From: a virus
DNA: 32,335 nt
Direction: 5' to 3' (one strand)
IMG/VR virus record: IMGVR_UViG_3300037891_000307
Coordinates: 1 to 32,335 of that record
This document shows positions 9,701 to 17,000 of the stretch, piece after piece; position 1 is the stretch's first letter; each line of letters opens with the position of its first letter. The notes beneath the pieces were generated by a model. That model saw only the letters and a program-made list of their open reading frames with translations. It had not been told where the DNA came from and searched no databases. The translations under genes and the position numbers were made by a program.

Positions 9701-11077
9701 TACGATTATCTCTGCCATTATCTCCCCCGAAGTACCAAAAAGACCTCCAATTTGCTCTGTCATATTATCTACAGCAGAATCGTATTGTTCCTCAGTTAGT
9801 GTAACCCCCTCTTCATTCGCTATACGAACAATATCTTTTCTAAAATCTCTATCCGTTCCTACATTACCCACTCCTGGGATTGCCTCTACAAAGCTTTCTC
9901 CAAAAGAAGTTATACCCTCTCCAATCTTATCTAAAAATGGAATATTAAACTCACTATCCTCAGCGTTGAAAAACTCTCCCCAACCCTTAGCTACTGCTGC
10001 TGGATTTTCATTTAATAGTAACGCCCTAGATAGAGCGTTGAAGTTTAATTCTGATTTTTCTTTTTCTTCTAATAGAGAATTTATCTTTCCTTTTTCTGCA
10101 CCCTCTGGAAGCTTTTCTGCTTCTGCCATTTTAGCAATATCAGCTACAGAAACCTTTCCGTATAAACCAAACTCTCCTTTTGCCTCCTCTAATTTATCAC
10201 CAAAGTAAGCATCCACCATAGAGTTGTCTATAGCGTTTATATTATCATACTCTTGCTTATATCGAGAGCTAAACTTTTGAAAATCTGTTTTAGCTTCTTT
10301 AGCATATTTAGCCTCTAAATCATTTACTAATTTTCTTTTCTCTCCATCTATCTTTCCTGTCTCTGGATTTATGAAAAACTTTTCAGAATCTTCTCTGAAC
10401 TGTTTTACATAATCTTTTAATTCATATACTTTTGCATTTTGCTCTGGAGTTCTTTTCTGATAAGGTATTTGCCTTAACTGGTAATACTCATCTAACTTTT
10501 GTTTAGCCTCATCTATTTTATCTGAGTCTAACCCTAATGAGTTAATACCCATGTTTCTCATGGACTTTAAATAATCCCTTTTAACAAAGTCTTCTGCCTC
10601 TTCCATAGCCGAAGCATCACCTCTATCTAAATAAGCTTTAGAGGAGTCAGATAACATCTTATTGAAGTATTCCTTTCCTTGCTTATTTAATAAGTCATTC
10701 TTCTTTTGCTCTATAAACTGAAAAGCATAGTTGTCATCTATCTCTGAAGGAAGATTATCTAAAATATCTTCTGTAGTGCTTGATAAGTAATCATATTCTT
10801 CACCTAATGCTTTAGGAACACCTGTCTCCGCATCTCTTTTTCTAATAAACTCCTCATTACCCTCCTCTACTTCTTTTATAGTAATAGGATCTTTTTTGAA
10901 GTCTAAAACATCTTTTTGCTCTGGTTGCTCTAAATCTCCCTTATCTTCTAATGTTTTAAAGTCTTCTTGCTCAACAGTTAACGCTGACCTAACAGGTTTC
11001 TTTTGTTCACCCCTCCAATCTTGAGAATCCGAAGAACCATCTTCCGAAACAGATTCCATATCTTCTTGAACCTCCAT
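3791..11077 (-). CDS. Giant internal (ejected) virion protein, main body
   Basis: From the ATG at 11077 this frame encodes 2428 aa, but the frame is already open upstream to the A10 run at 11129-11138, and the N-terminus probably lies in the neighbouring ORF (see the frameshift entry). The protein is helical and charged. Residues 1-110 are acidic. Segments at about 450-475 (MAEIIVTTLLTK) and 595-615 (KFLMTLILVGTFGTG) are hydrophobic and could enter membranes. Strongly charged coiled-coil stretches lie at about 1146-1240 and 1400-1460. The C-terminal third (about 1650-2250) is the best conserved-looking part, with ATEETQQSSAVHEL (about 2160) and FFKIFTMFKTSQSQYLRK (about 2185), a pattern I associate with very large polyvalent or internal proteins of podoviruses, followed by the hydrophobic AMFQVILPSLFGLV. 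The tail is very basic. It follows the other internal proteins and precedes the fibres. Likely role: packaged in the head or tail and ejected with the DNA. No protease, lysozyme or polymerase motif was identified. Confidence 0.8.
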   Translation of the reverse strand: MEVQEDMESVSEDGSSDSQDWRGEQKKPVRSALTVEQEDFKTLEDKGDLEQPEQKDVLDFKKDPITIKEVEEGNEEFIRKRDAETGVPKALGEEYDYLSSTTEDILDNLPSEIDDNYAFQFIEQKKNDLLNKQGKEYFNKMLSDSSKAYLDRGDASAMEEAEDFVKRDYLKSMRNMGINSLGLDSDKIDEAKQKLDEYYQLRQIPYQKRTPEQNAKVYELKDYVKQFREDSEKFFINPETGKIDGEKRKLVNDLEAKYAKEAKTDFQKFSSRYKQEYDNINAIDNSMVDAYFGDKLEEAKGEFGLYGKVSVADIAKMAEAEKLPEGAEKGKINSLLEEKEKSELNFNALSRALLLNENPAAVAKGWGEFFNAEDSEFNIPFLDKIGEGITSFGESFVEAIPGVGNVGTDRDFRKDIVRIANEEGVTLTEEQYDSAVDNMTEQIGGLFGTSGEIMAEIIVTTLLTKNASSAANLAGKVSKLVNSLGGGKKAASIVGEGLLALEQAIAFDLTSQGSAAMGMGEFFGAKGAEKVLELLSKGKSAKFMKFIKPLVRIAGSTTAGQVEEYSGEYLEQAFRNGFLSKETFRNTFGRNYDEAKDKFLMTLILVGTFGTGAEVGNMYKLGKAYYKDSGDQTQLNDVEKAFNEIQNAKKEEVGERFDDMSEAELEQFAKDNNVDISELKKTIEAAKKPEEGQTLEDVSEEDTETTEVEPGDITAKSEEVVEEKATDIPENQSSKERLNRRSKEEKSLFPDILEKTNSLSASKSTISDFTKSENGKPTAVYVNRKGEVDVVITGSKDSKSTDMVSFKRVYNKSGLESTNQFTSKFQIQSKDANFKQMLKDAQEKLPENHEWVENKSISIDGLRVFNKSLNFGYTTKKDSDGNVVTRDTPINIATKENVDTKGEGAFNTFESSSKEEANKKAEEVKKAFPGIEVEIETKSRGPLKGYKVISKLPVLVLSESSKQKIKIESRKKELALEASKKAKEPTIDTTTEEAVSEEESILSEDLEALEDEVSDALGDTFKDNIGETVTYNGEVGVLKQEGQSLVVENNNKIQVLGNIDELSNKPISSMKVKQGGELEAETADVTKDVPSDLITEIDGVPHRIVNARTRKGEPYVTVKNLETGIQNKISGEEGKPLLDQFKSYKGRKRGEAKAEAKARTEEEYNALSQEQKDKEQKDFDALVEKEVKAEQELESKMKEEESLESNLKKEEEAITKEAEELKDLGEQELEEEVKKLRKKALVISNKQGDFLVKKKPDGSYSVSKKNQETGRYVPFTGKSNVKKRAELVDQFNKEISKAESKKIDESAELSESIEKDKRDAIEKALDKVIEATSMKGNNAYNNILGVPINIAHGALKIVKASYKVSRDLSKAVQQGINSMTSNGYNVNEVEFKKFVINEIKAGNKKIEIAKKQKQKENKKNEQKKKREERKKTLKDESKSEKIKREAEESRKRDADLEASLNSLIEDALGTKKPVTKRDVTKIQKRFKDFISANKQILREASPALNATIANKIASVSSPATLKSTAEYISKITKDTKFKKEQEARVKLIEDIKKELQDKSFSRKGSAPRQGKIASEIQDFLKKVRQKLDYTQEMASKERGVILNSISDIDDMTIDKKRMLLALSFADIENKSKEELDNLTQLLKEYKKEGRELLSEKKAARSKKYQEGIDDLLTAILAGDKEVSPNVSNASTKSNLAAIASRFSGVAKVYNRIVNQTENWAGLINNLNRLTGKKAGGREKARDFLKDKFITPVKKAAYNKTKNAMAIYDSIEENKKSIFGKDVAAVNKDLNKKIFIRDANGNKIPSGKKGEYVTITKGRAMAIYNMQRDSSLEATLDEMNKTKDKILIDESNNIMSENPKLREYADWVHNNFYPNYQPRINKEYRKHYDHDLAMREDFSPIRRLDVDPADVNMLSPTQNIASTLNGSLIERVNNTKPLDLSKSLDETMFSYIDSMEHFIAYTDVIKFLNKTLKNQRVKEVIKQKYGSKVNQIIDKAISDLANKPKKDSATIEILSKIRKNITTAILGGNLPSAIKQLTSAPAYSVAEGVDTTDWVKQSSLMLTTKEGRKDLLDIWNSPYVRNRLKTTGFSRDTALSFTQDVDELSSRGTSIRNLSMFMTKYGDVGAILIGGTPYYMSMKKKYIKEGMSEAEAKDKAMFDFVNATEETQQSSAVHELSNLQRGSEFFKIFTMFKTSQSQYLRKGFYSPMRNLAKGRGTVQDIKNIAMFQVILPSLFGLVTKGLLPIKRLLEDDDEFDKDLKDLGKDVVFGNFGGLPFVGESVKAYLQYVDEDGKRRASTGFNSPAIEGVSKLTNAFAKATADLLEEEDFDTEEFFEDLLIPLVEMRTGFPVNNAKKLTKDNLERIGKGNFSHEKLMKYLGWSDYSLGIDKKEKTRLEKKIEKRKKRSNSEERLKSKLKARKEAREKRMNR

Positions 11078-11345
11078 CTGTGGAGTCTCCTCTTGGGGTA
11101 GTTCTTCTGAAGATACTTCTTCTTGGTCTTTTTTTTTTACTATTGTAAAGGTTATATTCTTTTAGTATTTCAACATTAGACTCTTCACTATAAGCATCTG
11201 GATCGTAAGATTGATAAAAATCTGTCAGAAACTTATCAGGGTCTGAGCTATATTCTTTTACCAGTTCGTCTGAAACTTCTTCACTATAAGCTTCTGGGTC
11301 ATAAGATTGATAAAAATCTTTTACTAAAGTTTTAAAATCTGGCAT
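11007..11345 (-). CDS. Upstream ORF encoding the probable N-terminus of the giant protein
   Basis: The 112-aa ORF starts with MPDFKTLVKDFYQSYDPEAY and contains two 32-aa repeats. Up to residue 71 it is acidic and well behaved, ending NLYNSKKK. After the A10 run the frame becomes Arg/Gly-rich (RPRRSIFRRTTPRG), unlike anything around it and typical of out-of-frame reading. In the other frame the same DNA reads DQEEVSSEELPQEETPQ and continues without interruption into the acidic N-terminus of the 2428-aa protein. I therefore read residues 1-71 as the true beginning of the giant gene. The alternative is a genuine 112-aa protein made by unshifted ribosomes. The leader (AAAAGTAAAAA before ATG) is A-rich, as for other genes here; the upstream gene stops 10 nt before this ATG. 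Confidence 0.75.
   Translation of the reverse strand: MPDFKTLVKDFYQSYDPEAYSEEVSDELVKEYSSDPDKFLTDFYQSYDPDAYSEESNVEILKEYNLYNSKKKRPRRSIFRRTTPRGDSTDGGSRRYGICFGRWFFGFSRLEG
11129..11138 (-). other. A10 slippery run: putative +1 (or -2) frameshift or sequence indel
   Basis: On the coding strand the context is AATAGT, then ten A residues, then GACCAAGAAGAAG. The upstream ORF reads AGT AAA AAA AAA AGA; the downstream gene needs AAA AAA AAA GAC. Dropping one A (or adding two) joins them into one reading frame of about 2517 codons from 11345 to 3791. Mechanisms to consider are transcriptional slippage on A10, programmed ribosomal frameshifting, natural phase variation, or a homopolymer error in the assembly. 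This is the longest homopolymer I see inside coding sequence in the window. Confidence 0.75.
11182..11319 (-). repeat. 96-nt-period tandem duplication at the N-terminus of the giant protein
   Basis: Positions 11182-11223 and 11278-11319 are 42-nt copies with three mismatches, two of them silent and one giving Glu versus Asp. They encode DFYQSYDP(E/D)AYSEE twice with a 32-residue period. The near-identity at the DNA level suggests a recent duplication or gene conversion. Confidence 0.85.
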
Positions 11346-11355
11346 TTTTTACTTT

Positions 11356-13026
11356 TTATTGTTTATCTATTATTGCTTGTCTTTTATTTCTTTCTACAAT
11401 ACTAATACCTTTTTGGTTGGGATCTAATTGTTTCCCCCCTTTAGTTTTTGTTTTTGAACTAGAAGAAGATTTGCTAGAAGGAATTTCTTGATTTGTAAAA
11501 TCTTTATAAGCTTGACTAAGACCTTGGTCTGCTAAAAACTGTTTTGTTTTTTCATACCACTCAAGATATTTATTCTTTCTTTTAGGACTAGCTTCATACT
11601 GCTGAACTATGTCGTCATGATGTAAATGATAAGGCTCTAAAACTCTTTGCTTTCCTTCACCCGTACCACTTTCTTTTAAAGCAACGTAATACCTTTTTAC
11701 TGATCCTTTAGGAGCATTCTTTTTAAATTCATCTGTAGCTATAGAAGTTGTGTCTATAGGCATACCACTTAAATTAACTCCGTTACCAGAAATATAACCT
11801 TCAGGGAAAGCATCTACCATATAAGAAGTCTGAACTTTCCAATCTGCTTCTTTAGTACCCTTTTTTAAATCTTCGTAATAAAAATTCTGACCTGATTCAG
11901 CTATACCACCAATCGTTGTTTTGTCATCATCTATATAATGATCTTCCTTCTGCTTAAGCATTGCTATTAAAAAATCTCCTTTTATAGGAATAGCACTTGA
12001 AGATGGTAGTCCTCTATGAAATATTGGAGCTTCATAAGATATAGGGTTGTATGTATTAACATCCCCATTGTTGTAAGCTAAAACTCCTTTTAATTGTTTT
12101 TTAGTACGGTTTTTAAAAATACCTACACCTTTTTTCTCCTTAACACCGTAAGCAACAGGCATATTAACGAGTGTAGCCTTAGAACTAAAAGGAAAAGCTC
12201 TAGCTTCTGGCGTTCCCTCCGAAGAATCAGAACTTCTACTTGAAGGAAAAAACTTAACATCTAAATCTGTTTTTTGAAAATTAGGCAGAGTCTTTAACAG
12301 ATTATCAACAGCATCATCTCCAAACTCTTCTTCCGTTTGCTCTTTACCATAATAACCTACTGCCGCCATTCTTTCACCCTCCACTAAAGATTGTAAATCT
12401 AACTGCTTATTACTTGTTCTACTTTTTAGATACCTCCCAACTACATCGCCTTGAGCATCTTTTTGCTCAACATACTTAAGACCTCCCTCAGTAGTTCCAA
12501 ACTTTTGAACAGCTTTCTGCAACTTCTCACTAATAACTGACATATCTATTTTAGGATGAAGAGGATATTTAGAGTAGTCAAAATCTCCTGAATGATTAGA
12601 GTCTCCAAAACTTCTTAGATTATCCACATCTTTTTTATAATACTTCTTTGGAGAAAGAATAGCGGCTTTTAGCATATCATTATAAATCTTCTGAGCCTCT
12701 TTAGAAGAAGAGGCAAACTGAGTTAGTTTATTCATCATCTGCTGATTCTTCACAGTAGCATCGAAGTCTCCTTTTATTAAAGACTTAGCATTCTTCTTAA
12801 CAAAGTTTTGATACTCATTAACCATAGGCTTAAAAGAAGATATATCTCTAGACCACAACTGACTCATATCAGAAGCCTTAGCCATAGCACCCTTTAGCTC
12901 CTTGTCTTTCTTTTCCGCTTCTGCCAACTTATCCTTAAATATAGAATTGTAAGTGCTCTTAAATACTTGAGCCTCCCCTTTACCTATACCCGTAGATGTT
13001 CCTAATGGATTACTTGGTTTCGCCAT
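11356..13026 (-). CDS. Internal virion / cargo-type protein (556 aa)
   Basis: I do not recognise a named domain. The N-terminal 130 residues are Lys/Ala/Gln-rich and helical (FKSTYNSIFKDKLAEAEKKD), the middle is mixed alpha/beta, and residues about 510-530 are a Ser/Lys linker (SSKSSSSSKTKTKGGK) before a basic C-terminus. No signal peptide, membrane span or catalytic motif is visible. It starts inside the 3' end of the 62-aa gene (17-nt overlap in another frame), which indicates translational coupling, and is followed 10 nt later by the start of the giant internal protein. Sitting between the 261-aa glycine/alanine-rich protein and the giant protein, it most probably belongs to the set of proteins packaged in the head or tail and ejected into the host. 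Confidence in coding is high and in function moderate. Confidence 0.7.
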   Translation of the reverse strand: MAKPSNPLGTSTGIGKGEAQVFKSTYNSIFKDKLAEAEKKDKELKGAMAKASDMSQLWSRDISSFKPMVNEYQNFVKKNAKSLIKGDFDATVKNQQMMNKLTQFASSSKEAQKIYNDMLKAAILSPKKYYKKDVDNLRSFGDSNHSGDFDYSKYPLHPKIDMSVISEKLQKAVQKFGTTEGGLKYVEQKDAQGDVVGRYLKSRTSNKQLDLQSLVEGERMAAVGYYGKEQTEEEFGDDAVDNLLKTLPNFQKTDLDVKFFPSSRSSDSSEGTPEARAFPFSSKATLVNMPVAYGVKEKKGVGIFKNRTKKQLKGVLAYNNGDVNTYNPISYEAPIFHRGLPSSSAIPIKGDFLIAMLKQKEDHYIDDDKTTIGGIAESGQNFYYEDLKKGTKEADWKVQTSYMVDAFPEGYISGNGVNLSGMPIDTTSIATDEFKKNAPKGSVKRYYVALKESGTGEGKQRVLEPYHLHHDDIVQQYEASPKRKNKYLEWYEKTKQFLADQGLSQAYKDFTNQEIPSSKSSSSSKTKTKGGKQLDPNQKGISIVERNKRQAIIDKQ

Positions 13027-13198
13027 CTTGTTCTTGTTCTTGTTTTATTTTTAACTTCTCTCTTAGCTTGTTGTATCTTTCTTGGTCTTCTGGACTAAAT
13101 GTGCGACCTTGAGGCATACTATCAACAGGCTTATTGATTTCGTCAATATTCCTTAATCTTTTATATGAGCTATATATTCCTAAATTATCTGATATCAT
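13010..13198 (-). CDS. Small helical protein (62 aa) in the internal-protein cluster
   Basis: The ORF starts 3 nt after the stop of the 261-aa gene and overlaps the next gene by 17 nt, so it is embedded in a tightly packed operon. The sequence begins MISDNLGIYSSYKRLRNIDE. The second half (EDQERYNKLREKLKIKQEQE) is a charged amphipathic helix with no membrane segment. I know no family for it. Position suggests a minor internal virion protein or an assembly partner of the 556-aa protein. Its reading frame uses the same codon style as its neighbours, which supports it being real. Confidence 0.65.
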   Translation of the reverse strand: MISDNLGIYSSYKRLRNIDEINKPVDSMPQGRTFSPEDQERYNKLREKLKIKQEQEQDGETK

Positions 13199-13201
13199 AA
13201 C

Positions 13202-13987
13202 CTATCTTTTTTTTAATCCTCCATATATCCCAGTGTTAAGACCTAAACCTCTTAAAAACTCATTAGGACTTTTATAACCTACCGTAGGATCTTTAGTTAA
13301 GACATTACTACCCGAAGGAGTATACTCTAAAGAAGGATCATTATTAACTTTACTATTACCAATAACTTCAGAAACCTCTGGAGATATGTCTACCTCGGTA
13401 GTGGTGTCACCAGGAAACATAGAATCCATAAAGTTTTTATACTTAAGATAATCCATTCCCATAGCAGCACCAGCTTGTACTCCACCCATTATATTCTGAA
13501 TACCTGCCCCCTTCATAGCCTGTGCTCCTTGCATCATATCTAAGTATGGTTGCATTTGATTTGTCTGAAAAACCTTGTCCTCATAACCTGCAACATCTTT
13601 CCTAGCACCCATCAAAGCCTTTTCGTTAATCTGTTTTTGTTGAGCATTCATAGAAAGTAAATCCCTATTAGCATCATTAGACTGCTGCTGAACATTAGAC
13701 AGACCAGTTAAACCTGCATTTCTAGTAGACATAGCCTCTAAAGCAGACTGCTCTGACCTAGCTACATTGTCCAAATAAAGACTTATCTGTTCTTGAGGCA
13801 AACCCCTTATAGCTTGTATCTGTGCATCAGTTAGGTTATCTAAAACACCTTGAGGAATCTCATACTCTGGTCTATCCATAGACCTAGCCATCTGATTTCC
13901 CTTTACTGCTTGATATATACCTGTTCCAGTTTGAATTGCTGTTGGTATTGCTGATAATGCTGTTGCTGCTAATAATGGTAATGCCAT
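13202..13987 (-). CDS. Internal virion protein with hydrophobic N-terminus (261 aa)
   Basis: Residues 4-28 (LPLLAATALSAIPTAIQTGTGIY) form a hydrophobic, Ala/Gly/Thr-rich helix that could insert in a membrane. It is followed by a Gln/Asn/Ala-rich helical body (QEQISLYLDNVARSEQSA, SNVQQQSNDANRDLL) and a Gly/Met-rich stretch at about 155-180 (MMQGAQAMKGAGIQNIMGG). This layout is typical of the small internal core or ejection proteins of podoviruses, the role played by gp14 in T7, although sequence similarity is not claimed. The gene follows the muzzle-type gene and opens the cluster of internal proteins. A cleaved secretion signal is unlikely because no cleavage-site pattern follows the hydrophobic part. 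Confidence 0.65.
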   Translation of the reverse strand: MALPLLAATALSAIPTAIQTGTGIYQAVKGNQMARSMDRPEYEIPQGVLDNLTDAQIQAIRGLPQEQISLYLDNVARSEQSALEAMSTRNAGLTGLSNVQQQSNDANRDLLSMNAQQKQINEKALMGARKDVAGYEDKVFQTNQMQPYLDMMQGAQAMKGAGIQNIMGGVQAGAAMGMDYLKYKNFMDSMFPGDTTTEVDISPEVSEVIGNSKVNNDPSLEYTPSGSNVLTKDPTVGYKSPNEFLRGLGLNTGIYGGLKKR

Positions 13988-14017
13988 AACTTTTTATTTT
14001 TACTAATTTAACTAAAA

Positions 14018-17000
14018 TTATTTATTACTACGCTCTGAGTTTGAATAGTTCATACTCAAAGCAAACAACCTTTCTTCTTCTGTTGATCCGTTTACTATTT
14101 TAACCAACACACTTACATCTCTCATAGAGTCTCCCTCTAATAAAGGTATATCTACATTAGGAGTATTCTCATCTTTCCATAAGGCTGCGTAATGGATGTT
14201 TTCTTTACTATAAAGTGTGTGACCTTGACCAAATGATACCTTGAAGTCATCTTTTATTAAACTAGACTTCTGACCATTCTGAGTTAAAATCTCCCTAGCC
14301 TCCCAAACAGTATCGCTCTCTTCACTTAATGCTTGAAAAACTTTATTATTACCTGGAGCTTGATTAAATACAGCCCAGATTTCAACTGAAGAATCTAAAC
14401 CGTAAAAACTGTTTCTCTTTTTATTTGTGTTATGTAAATGAGTCTCCCCATTTCTAAAAGTTAAATAATCTAATCCAACCCTCACCATACACTCTGGAGT
14501 GAACGTATAAAAAGTAGTCCAATATTTTGTTCTCTCAGAGAATGCTAAAGTCTCTGCTGGAACAGAAAGCAAAGTCTGCCTACCTAAAACTATATCTCCT
14601 GCTACACTATTAATAACGTAAACCCCATTTTCTACATCTCTAGTTACAGTAAAATCTGTTGGAACTCCTTGCTCATTACCCGAATATTGTATATCAAATG
14701 TGTAAGTTTGACCATCCTCCCTAGTCTCAACAACAGTTTCTGCTTGAGAGCTAACTAAAGCCAACTCATCAGGAGTGAAGCCCTCTTCCCTACTAATACT
14801 ACCGAAAGATATAATATACTCATCATGGTTCTCATCATACACACCCCACACTTCTGGAATGATATTGAATACCGAATAGAAATTGCTCTTACTCTCGAAA
14901 TAACTGTGCATTAAATTTTCCGATATAGGAGTTAACCCATCATTGGAAAGCCTTAACACCTTGCCATTTCTAACATCAAAGAAATACCTCCTTCCATTGT
15001 TCTCTGTAAAACTCTCTGGATTTAAAGTACCATAATCTCCTGCATAAGAAATAGCAGGGTAAGATAAAACAGTATTTGATATACCTATATTTCCTTGGTC
15101 TGCTTGGTTGAAAACAATACTCTCCTCTACCAATACCTTAGTAACATTCAACTCATGGTAAACATCTAACCTACCATTAACACCAAACAATTTTCTAATA
15201 GCACCATAGTTTCTGTCATACGTTTGGAAAGAGCTATCAAAGAAGCTGTTTAAGCCATTTACATTTGTTTCTGGTATAAAGTTACCACTATGGTATATTG
15301 TGGTCGGTCTCGTTACGTTCTTAGCGTTCTTATCTACGACATTAGGTCTTCCTATATCTGATATCTTTGATTGCCAAAAATCAGAGAATAACTGACTATC
15401 AACCATAGTAGTGAAAATACCATCGGTAACGTCTGATGTATTAATATCTCTGTTCCTGTAGTAAGTATCTCCACTCTTAAAAGTTCCTGTGGCTGGAACT
15501 CCTAAAGATAAAATTTGATCTGAAGTAGAACCTTTGTGATAATAAAAATATGAACCTGGAGAAAGTATGTCTTCGATTTTACCAACCTCATAACACTCTC
15601 CTATCTCGTAATATATATCCGTAGAAACATCTAACTTAGGAGTATAAATTTCAAAGAAAACTCCATCTGTTATATCTATATTTATACTATTATCTACCTT
15701 TAATATCCCTGCTTCGAAACCTAAAACTTTTACATCTAAATACTCTTCAAAATAAGTTCCTGCCGAATCTTTTATAAATCTTATTCTATCTTTTGAAGAA
15801 TAATCATATACTAAAACAGAATCTGGATTAGCAACTTTATACTCGTCAGTTAAGTTAGTTATATCTAAATTAATTATACTTGCATCGTTTGAGTTAGTAC
15901 CTCCAACAGAATAAGTAATATCATTAGTATACCACTGCAAATAATTATTTAAAGATGTGTTTGGAGTTCTTACCCATTGGTAATGGGTAGCCCACGAAGG
16001 AGGAACACTATCAATAGACCAAGTAACTATAGGTGGAGAAGTTATAGGAATAACCGAACCATCTGAAGAACCCTCTGTATAGAAAGGAAGAACTAATTCT
16101 GATTTAGAAATTATATTAGTATTACCACTTCTATTAGCCCTATCATAATAAACAATACCATAACTATAAGTACCTCCGTTTTTTAAAGCTGAAGAACCAA
16201 AAGAAGTTGTTATTGTTAAAATCCAAGGAGGTATAATAGTAGTAGTCGAATCATTATTAGCTGTATTCTGACCTATATAATCATTAAAAGTAGAAGTAGA
16301 TATAGTAAACTCTCCTTTACAGCTTCCACTCAAGTAAGGGTAAAACTCTACAGTCCTACTGTCAGAACCTCCTGCCGCATATATTATGAAGGGAGCTTGA
16401 CCATTAGCTTTAGTTGTTTGAATATCTCCATTAGTGGAAACAACAGTAACCCCAGAAACTCCATTTCCATCTTGGTCTTCAACAGTTATTAAAACATTAG
16501 TTCTAGAAAAAGATGTTACTGGTGGTGCGTTATTATTTATAGCAAAAATATTAACAGTTCCGTTTGTTGTATTTTCTATTGCAGAAATACCAAAACTACC
16601 ACTAAACATATCATAACCAGCTTGATCGTTTTCTTGAAAAAGACCAGACTTAACGTTATTTAAAAAAACTTTTTTATTACCTCCTGTTACATTCCAGAAA
16701 AAGCCATTATGATCTGTCTGCCTAGCATCCCATGAACCATTTCTTTCCACATTAGCTGTTGCAAGTTCTATTCTTTTTTGACCTAAAACATCAGATATGC
16801 TAGTCGGAGAAAAATTATCTTCAAAATCGGTTATATAACCAGCCAATCCTCTTACAGTTCCATAAGCACCTGGATCTGACAAATCAGCAATAACAACCTC
16901 TATATTGTCTAATATCTGACCTCCCTGAACAGTAACCTCTAATTCTTTTTGATTAGTCTGAAGATGAGAAGTTGTACGTCCATTTCCTATCCTGTTTAAA

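Noticed and set aside
11077-11095. ATG at 11077 with an upstream AGAGGAG as an independent start of the giant gene
   Set aside because: The purine run encodes QEE in the same frame, other genes here lack Shine-Dalgarno sequences, and the open frame continues upstream to the A10 run; kept only as an alternative.
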